Origin: Candidatus Parcubacteria bacterium | GTDB taxonomy: Bacteria > Patescibacteriota > Patescibacteriia > Patescibacteriales > UBA12075 | Direction: 5' to 3' | DNA: 32,684 bases | Assembly: GCA_023137275.1 (NCBI GenBank) | Contig: JAGLPO010000030.1 | Coordinates: 1 to 32,684 of the forward strand | Program-made: the position numbers and the translations under genes | Shown here: positions 14,452 to 21,524 of the stretch, piece by piece | Layout of the letters: each line of letters starts with the position of its first letter | Numbering within the stretch: the stretch's first letter is position 1 | The notes under the pieces: generated by a model | What the model saw: the letters and a program-made list of their open reading frames with translations, nothing else | The model's database searches: none | What the model was told of the DNA's origin: nothing

Positions 14452-14625
14452 TTAGAATTGTTGAGGGCGACGATCCTGCATTTTAGCACGATGGCAATCA
14501 CGGCAGAAAAGCGGCCGCTCTCCATCCGGCTCAAAAGGCAGCTCGGTAATGGCCGCTCCGCATCCGGAACAGGTCCAATTACCTTGATACATTTTTCGGT
14601 CGCCAGCAAAATTTTGGTTGTCCAT
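14452..14625 (-). CDS. Small zinc-ribbon protein (57 aa), CPR-type
   Basis: This short gene encodes 57 residues with two Cys pairs, WTCSGCG (19-22) and LFCRDCH (41-44), a treble-clef/zinc-ribbon layout. The context MYQGNWTCSGCG, ITELPFEPD and RPLFCRDCH is one I recall from a very common small protein of Patescibacteria (often annotated CxxC-type zinc finger). The C-terminal end is basic and Gln-rich, suggesting nucleic acid binding. It has its own promoter (TTGACA, 17 bp, TAAAGT) and is monocistronic. Its role is unknown; the family call is confident because every landmark is present and the length fits. Confidence 0.85.
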   Translation of the reverse strand: MDNQNFAGDRKMYQGNWTCSGCGAAITELPFEPDGERPLFCRDCHRAKMQDRRPQQF

Positions 14626-14687
14626 TAATTTGTGTTAACACTAAATTCATTTTTTAAATTTAATGTTGACTTTACTTGTATACTAGC

Positions 14688-14716
14688 ACTTTATCAATAA
14701 TTTTTCTTTTTGTCAA
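14688..14716 (-). promoter_or_regulatory. Promoter of the zinc-ribbon gene
   Basis: On the minus strand TTGACA (14711-14716), a 17-bp spacer and TAAAGT (14688-14693), about 60 bp before the ATG. Confidence 0.5.
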
Positions 14717-14726
14717 AACGCAAAAA

Positions 14727-14758
14727 TAAAACCCCGGCAAATTAATGGCCGGAGTTTT
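14727..14758 (-). terminator. Terminator of the 46-residue gene
   Basis: AAAACCCCGGC and GGCCGGAGTTTT form a stem around AAATTAAT; read on the minus strand it ends in GGGGTTTTATTTTTG, about 40 bp past the small gene's stop. Confidence 0.8.
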
Positions 14759-14795
14759 AATAGGTTCACTGAGTCTATATGGAAGTTTGAAAAAA

Positions 14796-14936
14796 TTACA
14801 CGATATATTGCGCGAAATTAATTAGCGCAAACGTGCTGGCGACAGTTGCGGTAAGGAGAGCATAACTGAACTCCTCGCCGAAAATTTGATACTTTGGAGC
14901 GTCGCTCGCTTGCTCCGTGCTTGTTGCTTCTTCCAT
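14796..14936 (-). CDS. Small membrane protein (46 aa), unknown
   Basis: This 46-residue frame is too short to call from coding signals alone, but it lies between a near-perfect promoter (15008-15036) and a good terminator (14727-14758), and nothing else in that transcript could be the product. Its N-terminal half is hydrophilic (MEEATSTEQASDAPKYQ), and residues 24-46 (SYALLTATVASTFALINF and on) form one likely membrane helix running to the C-terminus. There is no obvious Shine-Dalgarno; the region before the ATG is A-rich. It could be a tail-anchored accessory subunit or a regulatory peptide. I do not recognise a family. Confidence 0.55.
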   Translation of the reverse strand: MEEATSTEQASDAPKYQIFGEEFSYALLTATVASTFALINFAQYIV

Positions 14937-15007
14937 TTTGTTTTTGTTTTTATTTTTTTAGAGCATATCAATAAGTCCTACAAGACTTTTTGTATGCTTA
15001 TATTCAT

Positions 15008-15036
15008 AGTATAGCACATATTTTTGTAAAAGTCAA
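15008..15036 (-). promoter_or_regulatory. Strong sigma-70-type promoter for the 46-residue gene
   Basis: On the minus strand TTGACT (15031-15036), exactly 17 bp, then TATACT (15008-15013). The leader is about 65 nt. Confidence 0.75.
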
Positions 15037-15105
15037 CTGATTTTTTACCTAATTTTACCTAATATCAAAAAACACTTCAATTTATAGAAGTGTTTTTTTG
15101 ATGGA

Positions 15106-15840
15106 TTATTGCATTCCTCTTCTACCTCTAAGGCCTCGTCCAATCAATGGCCTTATTTCTTTGGCTAAAAAATTATTATTATCTTGTTTTTCCCCTATTA
15201 TATTTATTCTTAAACCAACATCAATTTTTATTCGTCCTTTTATTATTACATTTTCATTCAATTCTATGTTCCATGAATTATTTTTATAATCTTTAATTGT
15301 TAACTGATTTTTGTTTACAGAAATTATAAAACCGGCCAAAAGCCCTTTTTCCGGCTGAGTCCACATCCTTGCTTTATTTATAAACATATAATGATACGCC
15401 TGCACTTTGTTCTCTAAATAAGAATCAATGATCCTACCAAACCCGATACTATAAAAAATTACACCCAATACCATATTTATTAATAATCCAACAGATAATA
15501 AAGTTATTAATTTATAGCGATACCCTTGCTCGGTAAATTTGGAGCTGAAAAACGCTAAATAAACCAACAATATTAATAACACGATCCAAAAATAAGGCAA
15601 GGTAACAATAATGAACTCAACCAAACTGTCGTCCAGATGGCTATACATATCCCAGTCATTATTCTTTACCATATATATCACCACGGAAAATGCCAAACCG
15701 CCAATAACAACAAAAGCAAAACTTAAGCCCCAGGCCATCCTGTTGTACAGCAAGCACTGCCATTTTGATCTTGGGCTTATTTTTTTCTGCTTAATGATCT
15801 GAAGCGCTTTCTCGCCGATTTGTTTTATTTGTTTGCTCAT
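15106..15840 (-). CDS. Membrane protein downstream of ECF sigma factor, possible anti-sigma
   Basis: This 244-residue protein starts with a basic cytoplasmic stretch of about 33 residues (KQIGEKALQIIKQKKI), then three hydrophobic segments (about 34-56, 72-96 and 106-130), and ends with an extracytoplasmic-looking domain of about 95 residues rich in short beta strands (LLAGFIISVNKNQLTIKD, NVIIKGRIKIDVG) resembling the small beta-barrel of DUF5666-type proteins. It closes with an Arg/Gly tail (GRGLRGRRG). It lies 153 bp after an ECF sigma factor on the same strand, the usual place of an anti-sigma factor, and a short cytoplasmic N-terminus joined to membrane helices would suit that role. I see no zinc motif of classic anti-sigma factors, so the function is inferred from context. 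Confidence 0.6.
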   Translation of the reverse strand: MSKQIKQIGEKALQIIKQKKISPRSKWQCLLYNRMAWGLSFAFVVIGGLAFSVVIYMVKNNDWDMYSHLDDSLVEFIIVTLPYFWIVLLILLVYLAFFSSKFTEQGYRYKLITLLSVGLLINMVLGVIFYSIGFGRIIDSYLENKVQAYHYMFINKARMWTQPEKGLLAGFIISVNKNQLTIKDYKNNSWNIELNENVIIKGRIKIDVGLRINIIGEKQDNNNFLAKEIRPLIGRGLRGRRGMQ

Positions 15841-15993
15841 ATTTTTAAGTATTAGACTTATTGCATAATTAATTTCTACTGCAATTTCTATATTTTGGCC
15901 AAATTTCCTAAAAATTTTTTCAGCTTAGCTTAGGCTAAACCTCAAAAATTATTTAAAAAATTTGTCTCAAAATCTAAAAATTTCGTAACAAAA

Positions 15994-16563
15994 CTAATTA
16001 TACAACAAGTCTAACTCTTTTTTTAATAATTTTTTACCCCTGCTGATCAGCGAATATACCGTGTTGATCCTTTTCTTTAATATGTCGGAAATTTCCCGGC
16101 CTGACTTTTCTTCCAAAAGATATAGGATAAGAACTTCTTTGTATTTATTGTCAATATTATTTAATGATTTTTCAATTTTTTCTCTAAATATTTTATAATC
16201 AATCTCTTCTTTAATATCAAATTCAGACACAATATTTTTTATGATCTCATCTTTAAAATCAAATGTTATTGTTTCAGCGCGAGCTTTTATTTTTCTATAA
16301 TTGCTTATTACCTGATTATGGGTTATGCGGTAAATCCAGGATGAGAATTTTAATTCTTTGTCAAAGCTGTTTAAATTAAAATAAACTTTTATAAATACTT
16401 CTTGCAAAATATCTTCGGCCTCTTCTTTAGAAACGTTTGATATTCTTAAAATATAGCTAAGCAATTTTGTTTCATATCTTTTGGTTAAACAAAATAAATA
16501 ATCCTGATCTTTCAAGGTCAGCTCAACCAACTCTTCATCGGTTTTATTTCCGCATTTATCCAT
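15994..16563 (-). CDS. RNA polymerase sigma-70 family, ECF-type sigma factor
   Basis: This 189-residue protein has the two ECF domains. Region 2 covers about 20-90, with EEAEDILQEVFIKVY for core binding and FSSWIYRITHNQVISNYRK for -10 recognition. Region 4 covers about 128-182, with YKEVLILYLLEEKSGREIS and a helix-turn-helix (NTVYSLISRGKKLLKKE) for -35 recognition. Region 3 is absent, as in ECF factors. It redirects RNA polymerase to a small regulon, usually for envelope stress. It has a promoter of housekeeping type (TTGCAA, 17 bp, TATAAT), and the next gene is a membrane protein that may be its anti-sigma. A terminator at 16773-16810 isolates it from the RelE gene upstream. Confidence 0.92.
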   Translation of the reverse strand: MDKCGNKTDEELVELTLKDQDYLFCLTKRYETKLLSYILRISNVSKEEAEDILQEVFIKVYFNLNSFDKELKFSSWIYRITHNQVISNYRKIKARAETITFDFKDEIIKNIVSEFDIKEEIDYKIFREKIEKSLNNIDNKYKEVLILYLLEEKSGREISDILKKRINTVYSLISRGKKLLKKELDLLYN

Positions 16564-16611
16564 TCTACTTATTAGTACGTTTTTAAGAGTGCCTAGCTTG
16601 CGCTCACTAAC

Positions 16612-16640
16612 ATTATAATGCGATTTACCGCATCTTGCAA
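16612..16640 (-). promoter_or_regulatory. Promoter of the ECF sigma gene
   Basis: On the minus strand TTGCAA (16635-16640), exactly 17 bp, then a perfect TATAAT (16612-16617). A GCGGTAAATCGC inverted repeat lies in the spacer and could be a protein site. Confidence 0.7.
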
Positions 16641-16772
16641 TAAAAAATTATACAAATTGAAAAATAAACTTATTTAATATTAGCAAATATATTTAATAAT
16701 TTAAAAAACATCTATACATTTCAAGTGTTAAAATTTTACATATAATTTTTAAAACAACGCGCCAAAGACACA

Positions 16773-16810
16773 AAAGAGCCTGTTACTGAAAGCAACAGGC
16801 TCTTTATTTT
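16773..16810 (-). terminator. Terminator after the RelE gene
   Basis: AAAGAGCCTGTT and AACAGGCTCTTT form a perfect 12-bp stem around ACTGAAAGC, with A/T tracts on both sides. Confidence 0.92.
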
Positions 16811-16850
16811 GTTATTTCCGAATATTCTTTTTTATGCTTAGCAAACTCAT

Positions 16851-17099
16851 TCAATAAACACCCTGACGGTGTCCGATGCGGATAATAATAACCACAAGCT
16901 CTCGCTTGCGGATTTCATAAATAATACGGTAAGGCCAAACGCGGTAAGAATATTGCGTTTTGTAATCGCCTTTAAGCTTTTTGCCCGTAAAAGGATCTTT
17001 TGATAAAATGCTTAAAGCAACGAGAATACGCTCTTTATATAAGTTATCAATTTTTCTCAGATCTTTTTGCGCGTTTTTTGGTATTACTATTTTGTACAT
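16851..17099 (-). CDS. RelE/ParE superfamily toxin
   Basis: This 82-residue protein has the RelE fold: YKIVIPKNAQKDLRKID (helix 1), DPFTGKKLKGDYKTQYSYRVWPYRIIYEI (partial listing: RVWPYRIIYEI is the family hallmark) and a final VVIIIRIGHRQGVY with the His/Arg/Tyr end seen in many mRNA-cleaving members. The start at 17099 is chosen because an AAGGA site lies 9 bp before it; a frame from 17129 would add a stretch not typical of the family. It overlaps the antitoxin gene by 53 bp, an unusually long overlap. Together they form a type II toxin-antitoxin pair that cleaves mRNA on the ribosome when the antitoxin is lost. Confidence 0.88.
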   Translation of the reverse strand: MYKIVIPKNAQKDLRKIDNLYKERILVALSILSKDPFTGKKLKGDYKTQYSYRVWPYRIIYEIRKRELVVIIIRIGHRQGVY

Positions 17100-17403
17100 A
17101 CTCTTTTTTTCCTTTATCAGCCAACACAAAACCCTCTTTGGCTAATAACTTTTCCAAAGTGATATAATTGCCGCTTTTATAATCTTTTTGCGCTTCTTTC
17201 ATGTCCTTTTTTAAATTAGGAAAATCTTTTATTACCTCCATGGTCTCTTGCCAGGAGTCAAATTCGTCCACTGACATGATCACGGCCTTAGCCCGGCCCC
17301 TTTCTGTTAAAAAATAATAATTATTCCCCTTCTGCACATCATCGGCAATATTAAATATTTTTTTCCTGGCCTCGGTAATGGAAAGCGTATTTTTTGAATT
17401 CAT
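17047..17403 (-). CDS. Phd/YefM family antitoxin
   Basis: This 118-residue protein begins with the Phd/YefM DNA-binding domain: LSITEARKKIFNIADDVQKG, YYFLTERGRAKAVIMSVDEFDSW. The rest (about 60-118) is the flexible, charged toxin-binding region; it is longer than in typical members (80-90 residues), ending in a Lys/Arg-rich tail coded within the overlap with the toxin gene. The operon has a promoter with an inverted repeat centred on the -10 box, fitting autorepression by the antitoxin or its complex with RelE. The family call is clear from the N-terminal half. Confidence 0.88.
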   Translation of the reverse strand: MNSKNTLSITEARKKIFNIADDVQKGNNYYFLTERGRAKAVIMSVDEFDSWQETMEVIKDFPNLKKDMKEAQKDYKSGNYITLEKLLAKEGFVLADKGKKEYVQNSNTKKRAKRSEKN

Positions 17404-17424
17404 AGCTTTTACGATTAATTTTTA

Positions 17425-17446
17425 TATGTACATAATAACGTACATA
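17425..17446 (-). promoter_or_regulatory. Operator palindrome of the Phd/RelE operon
   Basis: TATGTAC and GTACATA are perfect 7-bp arms separated by 8 bp, covering the -10 box at 17432-17437. This is the expected place for a Phd-type repressor. Confidence 0.7.
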
Positions 17447-17460
17447 TTGTCATTAGTCAA
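17432..17460 (-). promoter_or_regulatory. Promoter of the Phd/RelE operon
   Basis: On the minus strand TTGACT (17455-17460), exactly 17 bp, then TATTAT (17432-17437), about 30 bp before the antitoxin ATG. Confidence 0.75.
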
Positions 17461-17477
17461 GTGAAAATTTTATACAA

Positions 17478-17535
17478 GTTAGGCCCAAAGGGCACTAACA
17501 GTAGTCGGGAATATCTCAAATTCCTTGACTGTAAA
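17478..17535 (-). repeat. Intergenic hairpin and 20-bp motif shared with the window end
   Basis: 17516-17535 is the exact reverse complement of 32663-32682 (20 bp). Next to it, GTTAG/CTAAC and GCCC/GGGC form a hairpin at about 17479-17500. The segment follows the PIF1 gene stop directly and has no T-tail. Confidence 0.6.
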
Positions 17536-17540
17536 AAATA

Positions 17541-18941
17541 TTATTGAAAAACCTCGTCAAACAGATCCATTGCTTTGCTCTTGTCTACGGCGAATTTAAT
17601 AAACTCTTTTTGTTTCTTTTTAATTTCTTCCTTATCCATCGCGCTTAGCTCTATTTTAGCTTCCTTTGACTGGCGCACAAATTTTTTATCCAGCTTAACG
17701 ATCTCCGGATCAACCTCTACCGCCAATTTGTTCAAACCCAAAAGGCGCATGCCGGAAAGAGAGCGGACCCGGGAAAGAGCCACATAGCCCATGCCGTATT
17801 CAAACGTGTTGCCCAGGTCAATGATCGCCTCATCCAATCCCATGCCCTGGCTTTTATGAACAGTGATCGCCCAGGCAAGCCGCAAAGGTATCTGCCTGAT
17901 CCAGGCCAGATCAATGTCATCCTCCTTGATCTTCCAGGACGCGGGCGCGGCAACAATCGTCCGCTTGTCTGTTGTTTCCACGATCGGATATTTGGTTTCC
18001 TCGGTAAAACCGGTTATTTTTCCCAAAGTGCCGTTAACATAGCTGTTTATGCCGGTGCTGTCAAAATTATTTTTAACAAACATAACAACCGCGTGTTTTT
18101 TTAATTTCAGCACTTGCGGGATTATCTGCGAATTAGCGAGCATCTGCTTTAAAATATGTTCATTTCCTTTTCCGCAGCCTGATCTCATATCATAAACAAA
18201 TTCCTTGCCCGGCAAGCGCGACAACTCATAATCATTGATCGCGTCCACCTGGGAGTTGGTGGTATACAGCTTGGTTGCCTTGATTGCGCTTTTAATCGGC
18301 TTATTCATCCTGGATTTAAGCGCCTCCAGGGTTTCTTTTTTTATTTTATTTTTCCTAATGTCATTTAAAATCCGGATATATTTTTTGTCCGTGTACCTGT
18401 GCTGTTCATCCAGATAGCATATTTTCAGCGCGGCGTTTTTCCAAACACCGGACAAATACGCGAATTTTTTTTTGTCCTTTGCTTTTTTATTAACCGGGGG
18501 CAACTGGAAAAAATCTCCGCTCAGCACTATTTGTAAATTACCAAAAGGCAAAGCGATTTTTTTAACAGCCTGACACACCTGATCAACCAAATCCAGATAC
18601 GCGGCATCCAGCATTGATATTTCATCAATGATCAACACGCTTGCTCCTTGTATCTTGTTGCTTAAATTCTCATTTGTTAATACGGACTTTATCCTGTTAT
18701 TAATCTGTTTTTTGCTCATTCCGTCCTCAATTACCTTTAAGCCGCTCCAGGAATGAATTGTAATGCCGCTTAAATGCGTGGCGGCAATGCCGGTAGACGC
18801 GGTAACGCCGACACCGACCTTGCTGTTTCTTAAATATTCAATATATTTTTCAATCAAAAAAGTCTTGCCGCTTCCGGCCGGACCGGTAAGAAACACGTTA
18901 AATCCGAGTTTTAAAATGTTTAAAGCTTGCTCCTGAGTCAT
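17541..18941 (-). CDS. PIF1-like 5'-3' DNA helicase
   Basis: This 466-residue protein is a superfamily 1B helicase of the PIF1/RecD2-like group. Motifs in order: Walker A GPAGSGKT (about 20-27), TASTGIAATHL and the PIF1 signature GITIHSWSGL, Walker B LIIDEISMLDA, motif III LSGDFFQLPPV, and the C-terminal AWAITVHKSQGMGLDEAIIDL and YVALSRVRSLSGMRLL. PIF1 helicases unwind DNA with a 5' tail, including G-quadruplexes and stalled replication structures. Length is normal for a bacterial member; the C-terminal 50 residues are charged and variable. It stands alone between two other leftward genes, with its own start after an AT-rich spacer lacking a clear Shine-Dalgarno. Motif set is complete. Confidence 0.92.
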   Translation of the reverse strand: MTQEQALNILKLGFNVFLTGPAGSGKTFLIEKYIEYLRNSKVGVGVTASTGIAATHLSGITIHSWSGLKVIEDGMSKKQINNRIKSVLTNENLSNKIQGASVLIIDEISMLDAAYLDLVDQVCQAVKKIALPFGNLQIVLSGDFFQLPPVNKKAKDKKKFAYLSGVWKNAALKICYLDEQHRYTDKKYIRILNDIRKNKIKKETLEALKSRMNKPIKSAIKATKLYTTNSQVDAINDYELSRLPGKEFVYDMRSGCGKGNEHILKQMLANSQIIPQVLKLKKHAVVMFVKNNFDSTGINSYVNGTLGKITGFTEETKYPIVETTDKRTIVAAPASWKIKEDDIDLAWIRQIPLRLAWAITVHKSQGMGLDEAIIDLGNTFEYGMGYVALSRVRSLSGMRLLGLNKLAVEVDPEIVKLDKKFVRQSKEAKIELSAMDKEEIKKKQKEFIKFAVDKSKAMDLFDEVFQ

Positions 18942-19057
18942 TTTAAAGTTATTAATATTTACAAAATTTATTACGCGGTAAATCTATTACATTATAATAC
19001 ATTTTAAAAAAATAAAACATTAAAACTCGAGTTTATTAATCTATCAATGCTATTGCT

Positions 19058-19098
19058 AAAACAAAACAACCCCGAATTTTCAGGGCTGTTTTGTTTTA
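19058..19098 (-). terminator. Terminator of the Fn3 secreted protein gene
   Basis: AAAACAAAACAACCC pairs with GGGCTGTTTTGTTTT around a short A/T loop, 25 bp past the stop. Confidence 0.88.
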
Positions 19099-19120
19099 TT
19101 TGATCTTTTTATCTTATGCT

Positions 19121-19730
19121 TTATGAATCAGTAGTGGTAAAACTATCTTCCGTGCTGGTGGCGATATTTCCGGCTTCGTCTTCTGATTCAACTCTGAAAA
19201 AATATTCGGTTGAAGTAGCAAGACCTGTAAGCTCAAGTGAGTGGCTGTATTTAAAAGAGTCATCACTTACGCTAGGATCTGAATTTTCAACATCCGATGA
19301 TTCAGAATAAATTACTTTGCCGGTTGTGGCTTCATTCGTGTCCCAGCTGATAACAGCGCTTGAAGTGGCTACGCTTGAAGTGGCTACATTGGAAATTATC
19401 GGCGGAGTAATATCCGGCTCGGCTAAAGTGGTAAAGCTATCTTCGGTACTGGTGGCCTTATTGCCGTCTTCATCAACCGCGACAATAATGTAATAATACT
19501 TGGTTGAAGGAGTTAAATCAGGAATATTAAGCGAGTGACTGTTTTCAAAAGAGTCATCACTTACGCTAAGATCTGAATTTTCAACATCCGATGATTCAGA
19601 ATAAATTACTTTGCCGGTTGCGGCTTCGTCCGTGGTCCATTTAACAACAGCATTTTGATCAGTTACAGTTGAAGTGGCTATATTGGAAATTGTCGGTGGA
19701 GTTGTGTCCGGATCTTCCGGATCTGGATCT
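19121..19730 (-). repeat. Tandem Fn3 domain repeat in DNA
   Basis: Two units of about 300 bp lie head to tail. The blocks around 19250-19320 and 19555-19620 are almost identical in sequence (shared stretch coding GKVIYSESSDVENSD and SVSDDSF), while the rest has diverged more. Confidence 0.75.
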
Positions 19731-20605
19731 GGATCTGTTTCACCATTACAAGGTCCCAGGTAGCTATCCTTGGCTAAATGAGCTTTGGCGGCAGCATTAC
19801 TAACCCAAATACTGTGGGCATTTTCCGGACTGCCAGGCGGTACATGGCAAATCTCTACTTTATGATCTTTTAACCATCCCCATCTCTCATGCGCCTGGTT
19901 TTGATTCTCGTCAGCGCTGTTAAAACATTGGTCTAAATAATCAGCTCCCAGCTCATCAGTTTCAAGGCCCCAGCGGGCTAAGCGTGCCTGGACACGGGTA
20001 ATAAAACCTTCCAAACGCTGGCAGCTCCGCTCTATCTTGCTTTCCTGATACTGTTTTACCAAACGAGTCTTAAAGCCGCGGTTATAACTGATGGTCGGTA
20101 TTTCACCCTCTTCTTCTTCCGGATCATATTCATCAGCGGTTTCAACCGGGTCATCCACCGCGTAATTGGTAAAAAATGAGTCCGGCACATCGTCAATAAG
20201 CAGATTCCAATTAGCGCCGTACAGATCACGGGCGACTGCTTCACTTACTATCCAATGAAGTTTTCCGTTCTGCCCGACCGCGTATACTTTGGGGTCGGTT
20301 TGAATTTTAACCAGTAAAGCGCCCGGCTTATAGCGGACATTACCGCCTAACTGGTAATCATAGAGATCCTCGTCGTTGACCTCTTCTACGCCTGAAAAAT
20401 CGTCAAACCAGCTAAAATAGGTCTTGTCATTGGGAAAAACATAACGCTTTCCGTCTTCGCCCACATAATAAAGCGTAGACATGCCTTTTCCTTTTATTAC
20501 CTTGCCGGTGTTATCAATCGCGGCGGCTGTTGGCTTAATAAGCACAATGCCGCATCCCCACATAAGGAATGAGAACATTATGGCTAAAATTAATGTTTTT
20601 TTCAT
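19121..20605 (-). CDS. Secreted protein with two near-identical fibronectin type III-like repeats
   Basis: This 494-residue protein begins with a signal peptide (KKTLILAIMFSFLMWGCGI; a Cys follows but the lipobox is poor). Residues about 40-155 match a domain I recall from many CPR exported proteins (STLYYVGEDGKRYVFPND, LGGNVRYKPGALLVKI, KLHWIVSEAVARDLYG). After an acidic linker (about 163-172) comes the ICHVPPGSPENAHSIWVS and YLGPC segment (about 250-288), a short module widespread in exported proteins. The C-terminal half consists of two Fn3-like domains (about 302-395 and 398-494) that share GKVIYSESSDVENSD, so one arose by recent duplication. It probably acts at the cell surface in adhesion. 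No C-terminal anchor is seen. Confidence 0.85.
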   Translation of the reverse strand: MKKTLILAIMFSFLMWGCGIVLIKPTAAAIDNTGKVIKGKGMSTLYYVGEDGKRYVFPNDKTYFSWFDDFSGVEEVNDEDLYDYQLGGNVRYKPGALLVKIQTDPKVYAVGQNGKLHWIVSEAVARDLYGANWNLLIDDVPDSFFTNYAVDDPVETADEYDPEEEEGEIPTISYNRGFKTRLVKQYQESKIERSCQRLEGFITRVQARLARWGLETDELGADYLDQCFNSADENQNQAHERWGWLKDHKVEICHVPPGSPENAHSIWVSNAAAKAHLAKDSYLGPCNGETDPDPDPEDPDTTPPTISNIATSTVTDQNAVVKWTTDEAATGKVIYSESSDVENSDLSVSDDSFENSHSLNIPDLTPSTKYYYIIVAVDEDGNKATSTEDSFTTLAEPDITPPIISNVATSSVATSSAVISWDTNEATTGKVIYSESSDVENSDPSVSDDSFKYSHSLELTGLATSTEYFFRVESEDEAGNIATSTEDSFTTTDS

Positions 20606-20656
20606 GTTTTTAATACTTATTTTATTAATTATCCAATAGACTTATTGTGTAATTAC

Positions 20657-20685
20657 ATTATAGTACATCTTAAAAAATCAAGCAA
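20657..20685 (-). promoter_or_regulatory. Promoter of the Fn3 secreted protein gene
   Basis: On the minus strand TTGCTT (20680-20685), exactly 17 bp, then a perfect TATAAT (20657-20662), about 50 bp before the ATG. Confidence 0.6.
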
Positions 20686-20686
20686 T

Positions 20687-20727
20687 AAAAAAACCTCCGG
20701 ACATCTTTGGTGATTGCCTGGAGGTTA
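20687..20727 (-). terminator. Terminator of the coiled-coil membrane protein gene
   Basis: ACCTCCGG pairs with CCTGGAGGT (one bulge); on the minus strand a run of seven T follows. It lies between this gene's stop and the next promoter. Confidence 0.75.
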
Positions 20728-20748
20728 TGTGGCTGAATTTATAATGGA

Positions 20749-21363
20749 CTAGCCGTCATTGTTTTTTGGTTGCGGCTCACTTTTTGTGTCCTCAATATCA
20801 GTAGAAGATAATGTTAATTTATACTCGGTCGGCAGTTCTTCCATTTGCCGTTTTAGTCTCTCTGCATGCTCTATATTCTCAACCGATAAAATCAGAAATG
20901 GCCCTAAAGTGTTTAATAACTTTTCTGCCTCGGATAACAAATCACTGGCTTCGTTAATAAACTTAATAACCGGCGTGTCTTCTTTTTTAGTTTCCTTATC
21001 TTCCAGTAATTCTTTTATCCGGTTTTCAATCCTGGCAAATTTAACGCCAGGGGTCTGTAATAGTTCATAAATTCTGCCTTTTAATTGCGAATTTAAATCT
21101 TTTTCTGCGTCAATCAAATTTATGACACGCCTAATAATATTTTGACCAAAAATATGGTAGGCTGTCCGAAATTCGGATTTAAATTTTTCGCTACTATTCT
21201 GTAAATCTTCTGTCAATTTGTTATACTTACTCCGGCAAACCATAAACCGGATCCAGAAAAACAAACTAATAGCCATTAGCACGCCGACAATAATCAATAT
21301 TGATAATAATGGTAAATAATTAACGGGAATATTGTCAGTAATCCATTGTTGTAAAAAACTCAT
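20749..21363 (-). CDS. Single-pass membrane protein with cytoplasmic helical domain, unknown
   Basis: The start at 21363 is chosen because AAGGAGG lies 7-8 bp before it; the frame extends further upstream without a comparable site. The product has 204 residues, one membrane helix at about 17-41 (LPLLSILIIVGVLMAISLF), and a long charged helical region (about 45-190) that probably forms coiled coils (KYNKLTEDLQNSSEKFK, RIENRIKELLEDKETKK). I do not recognise a family. The gene is monocistronic, with terminators at both sides. It could be a scaffold or division-site protein, but nothing in the sequence proves that. Confidence 0.6.
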   Translation of the reverse strand: MSFLQQWITDNIPVNYLPLLSILIIVGVLMAISLFFWIRFMVCRSKYNKLTEDLQNSSEKFKSEFRTAYHIFGQNIIRRVINLIDAEKDLNSQLKGRIYELLQTPGVKFARIENRIKELLEDKETKKEDTPVIKFINEASDLLSEAEKLLNTLGPFLILSVENIEHAERLKRQMEELPTEYKLTLSSTDIEDTKSEPQPKNNDG

Positions 21364-21483
21364 TTTAAACCTCCTTTTTTGCGTAACGTAAGTTGTTATT
21401 AAACTAAAAAATATCAAATATTATTATTTAATAGACATTAGCGCAAATTAAAGAAAAAATCAAGAGTAAAATAAAGGAAGCAA

Positions 21484-21508
21484 AAAACGAGCCAGAAGGC
21501 CCGTTTTA
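21484..21508 (-). terminator. Terminator of the PEP synthase gene
   Basis: AAAACGAGCC pairs with GGCCCGTTTT with one mismatch around AGAA; a T-rich end follows on the minus strand. It lies just past the stop at 21525. Confidence 0.7.
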
Positions 21509-21524
21509 TGTTTTATGTTATGTA

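Noticed and set aside
17732..18104. Arg/Pro-rich frames on both strands inside the PIF1 gene
   Set aside because: Shadows of the helicase reading frame; no start signals and no family resemblance.
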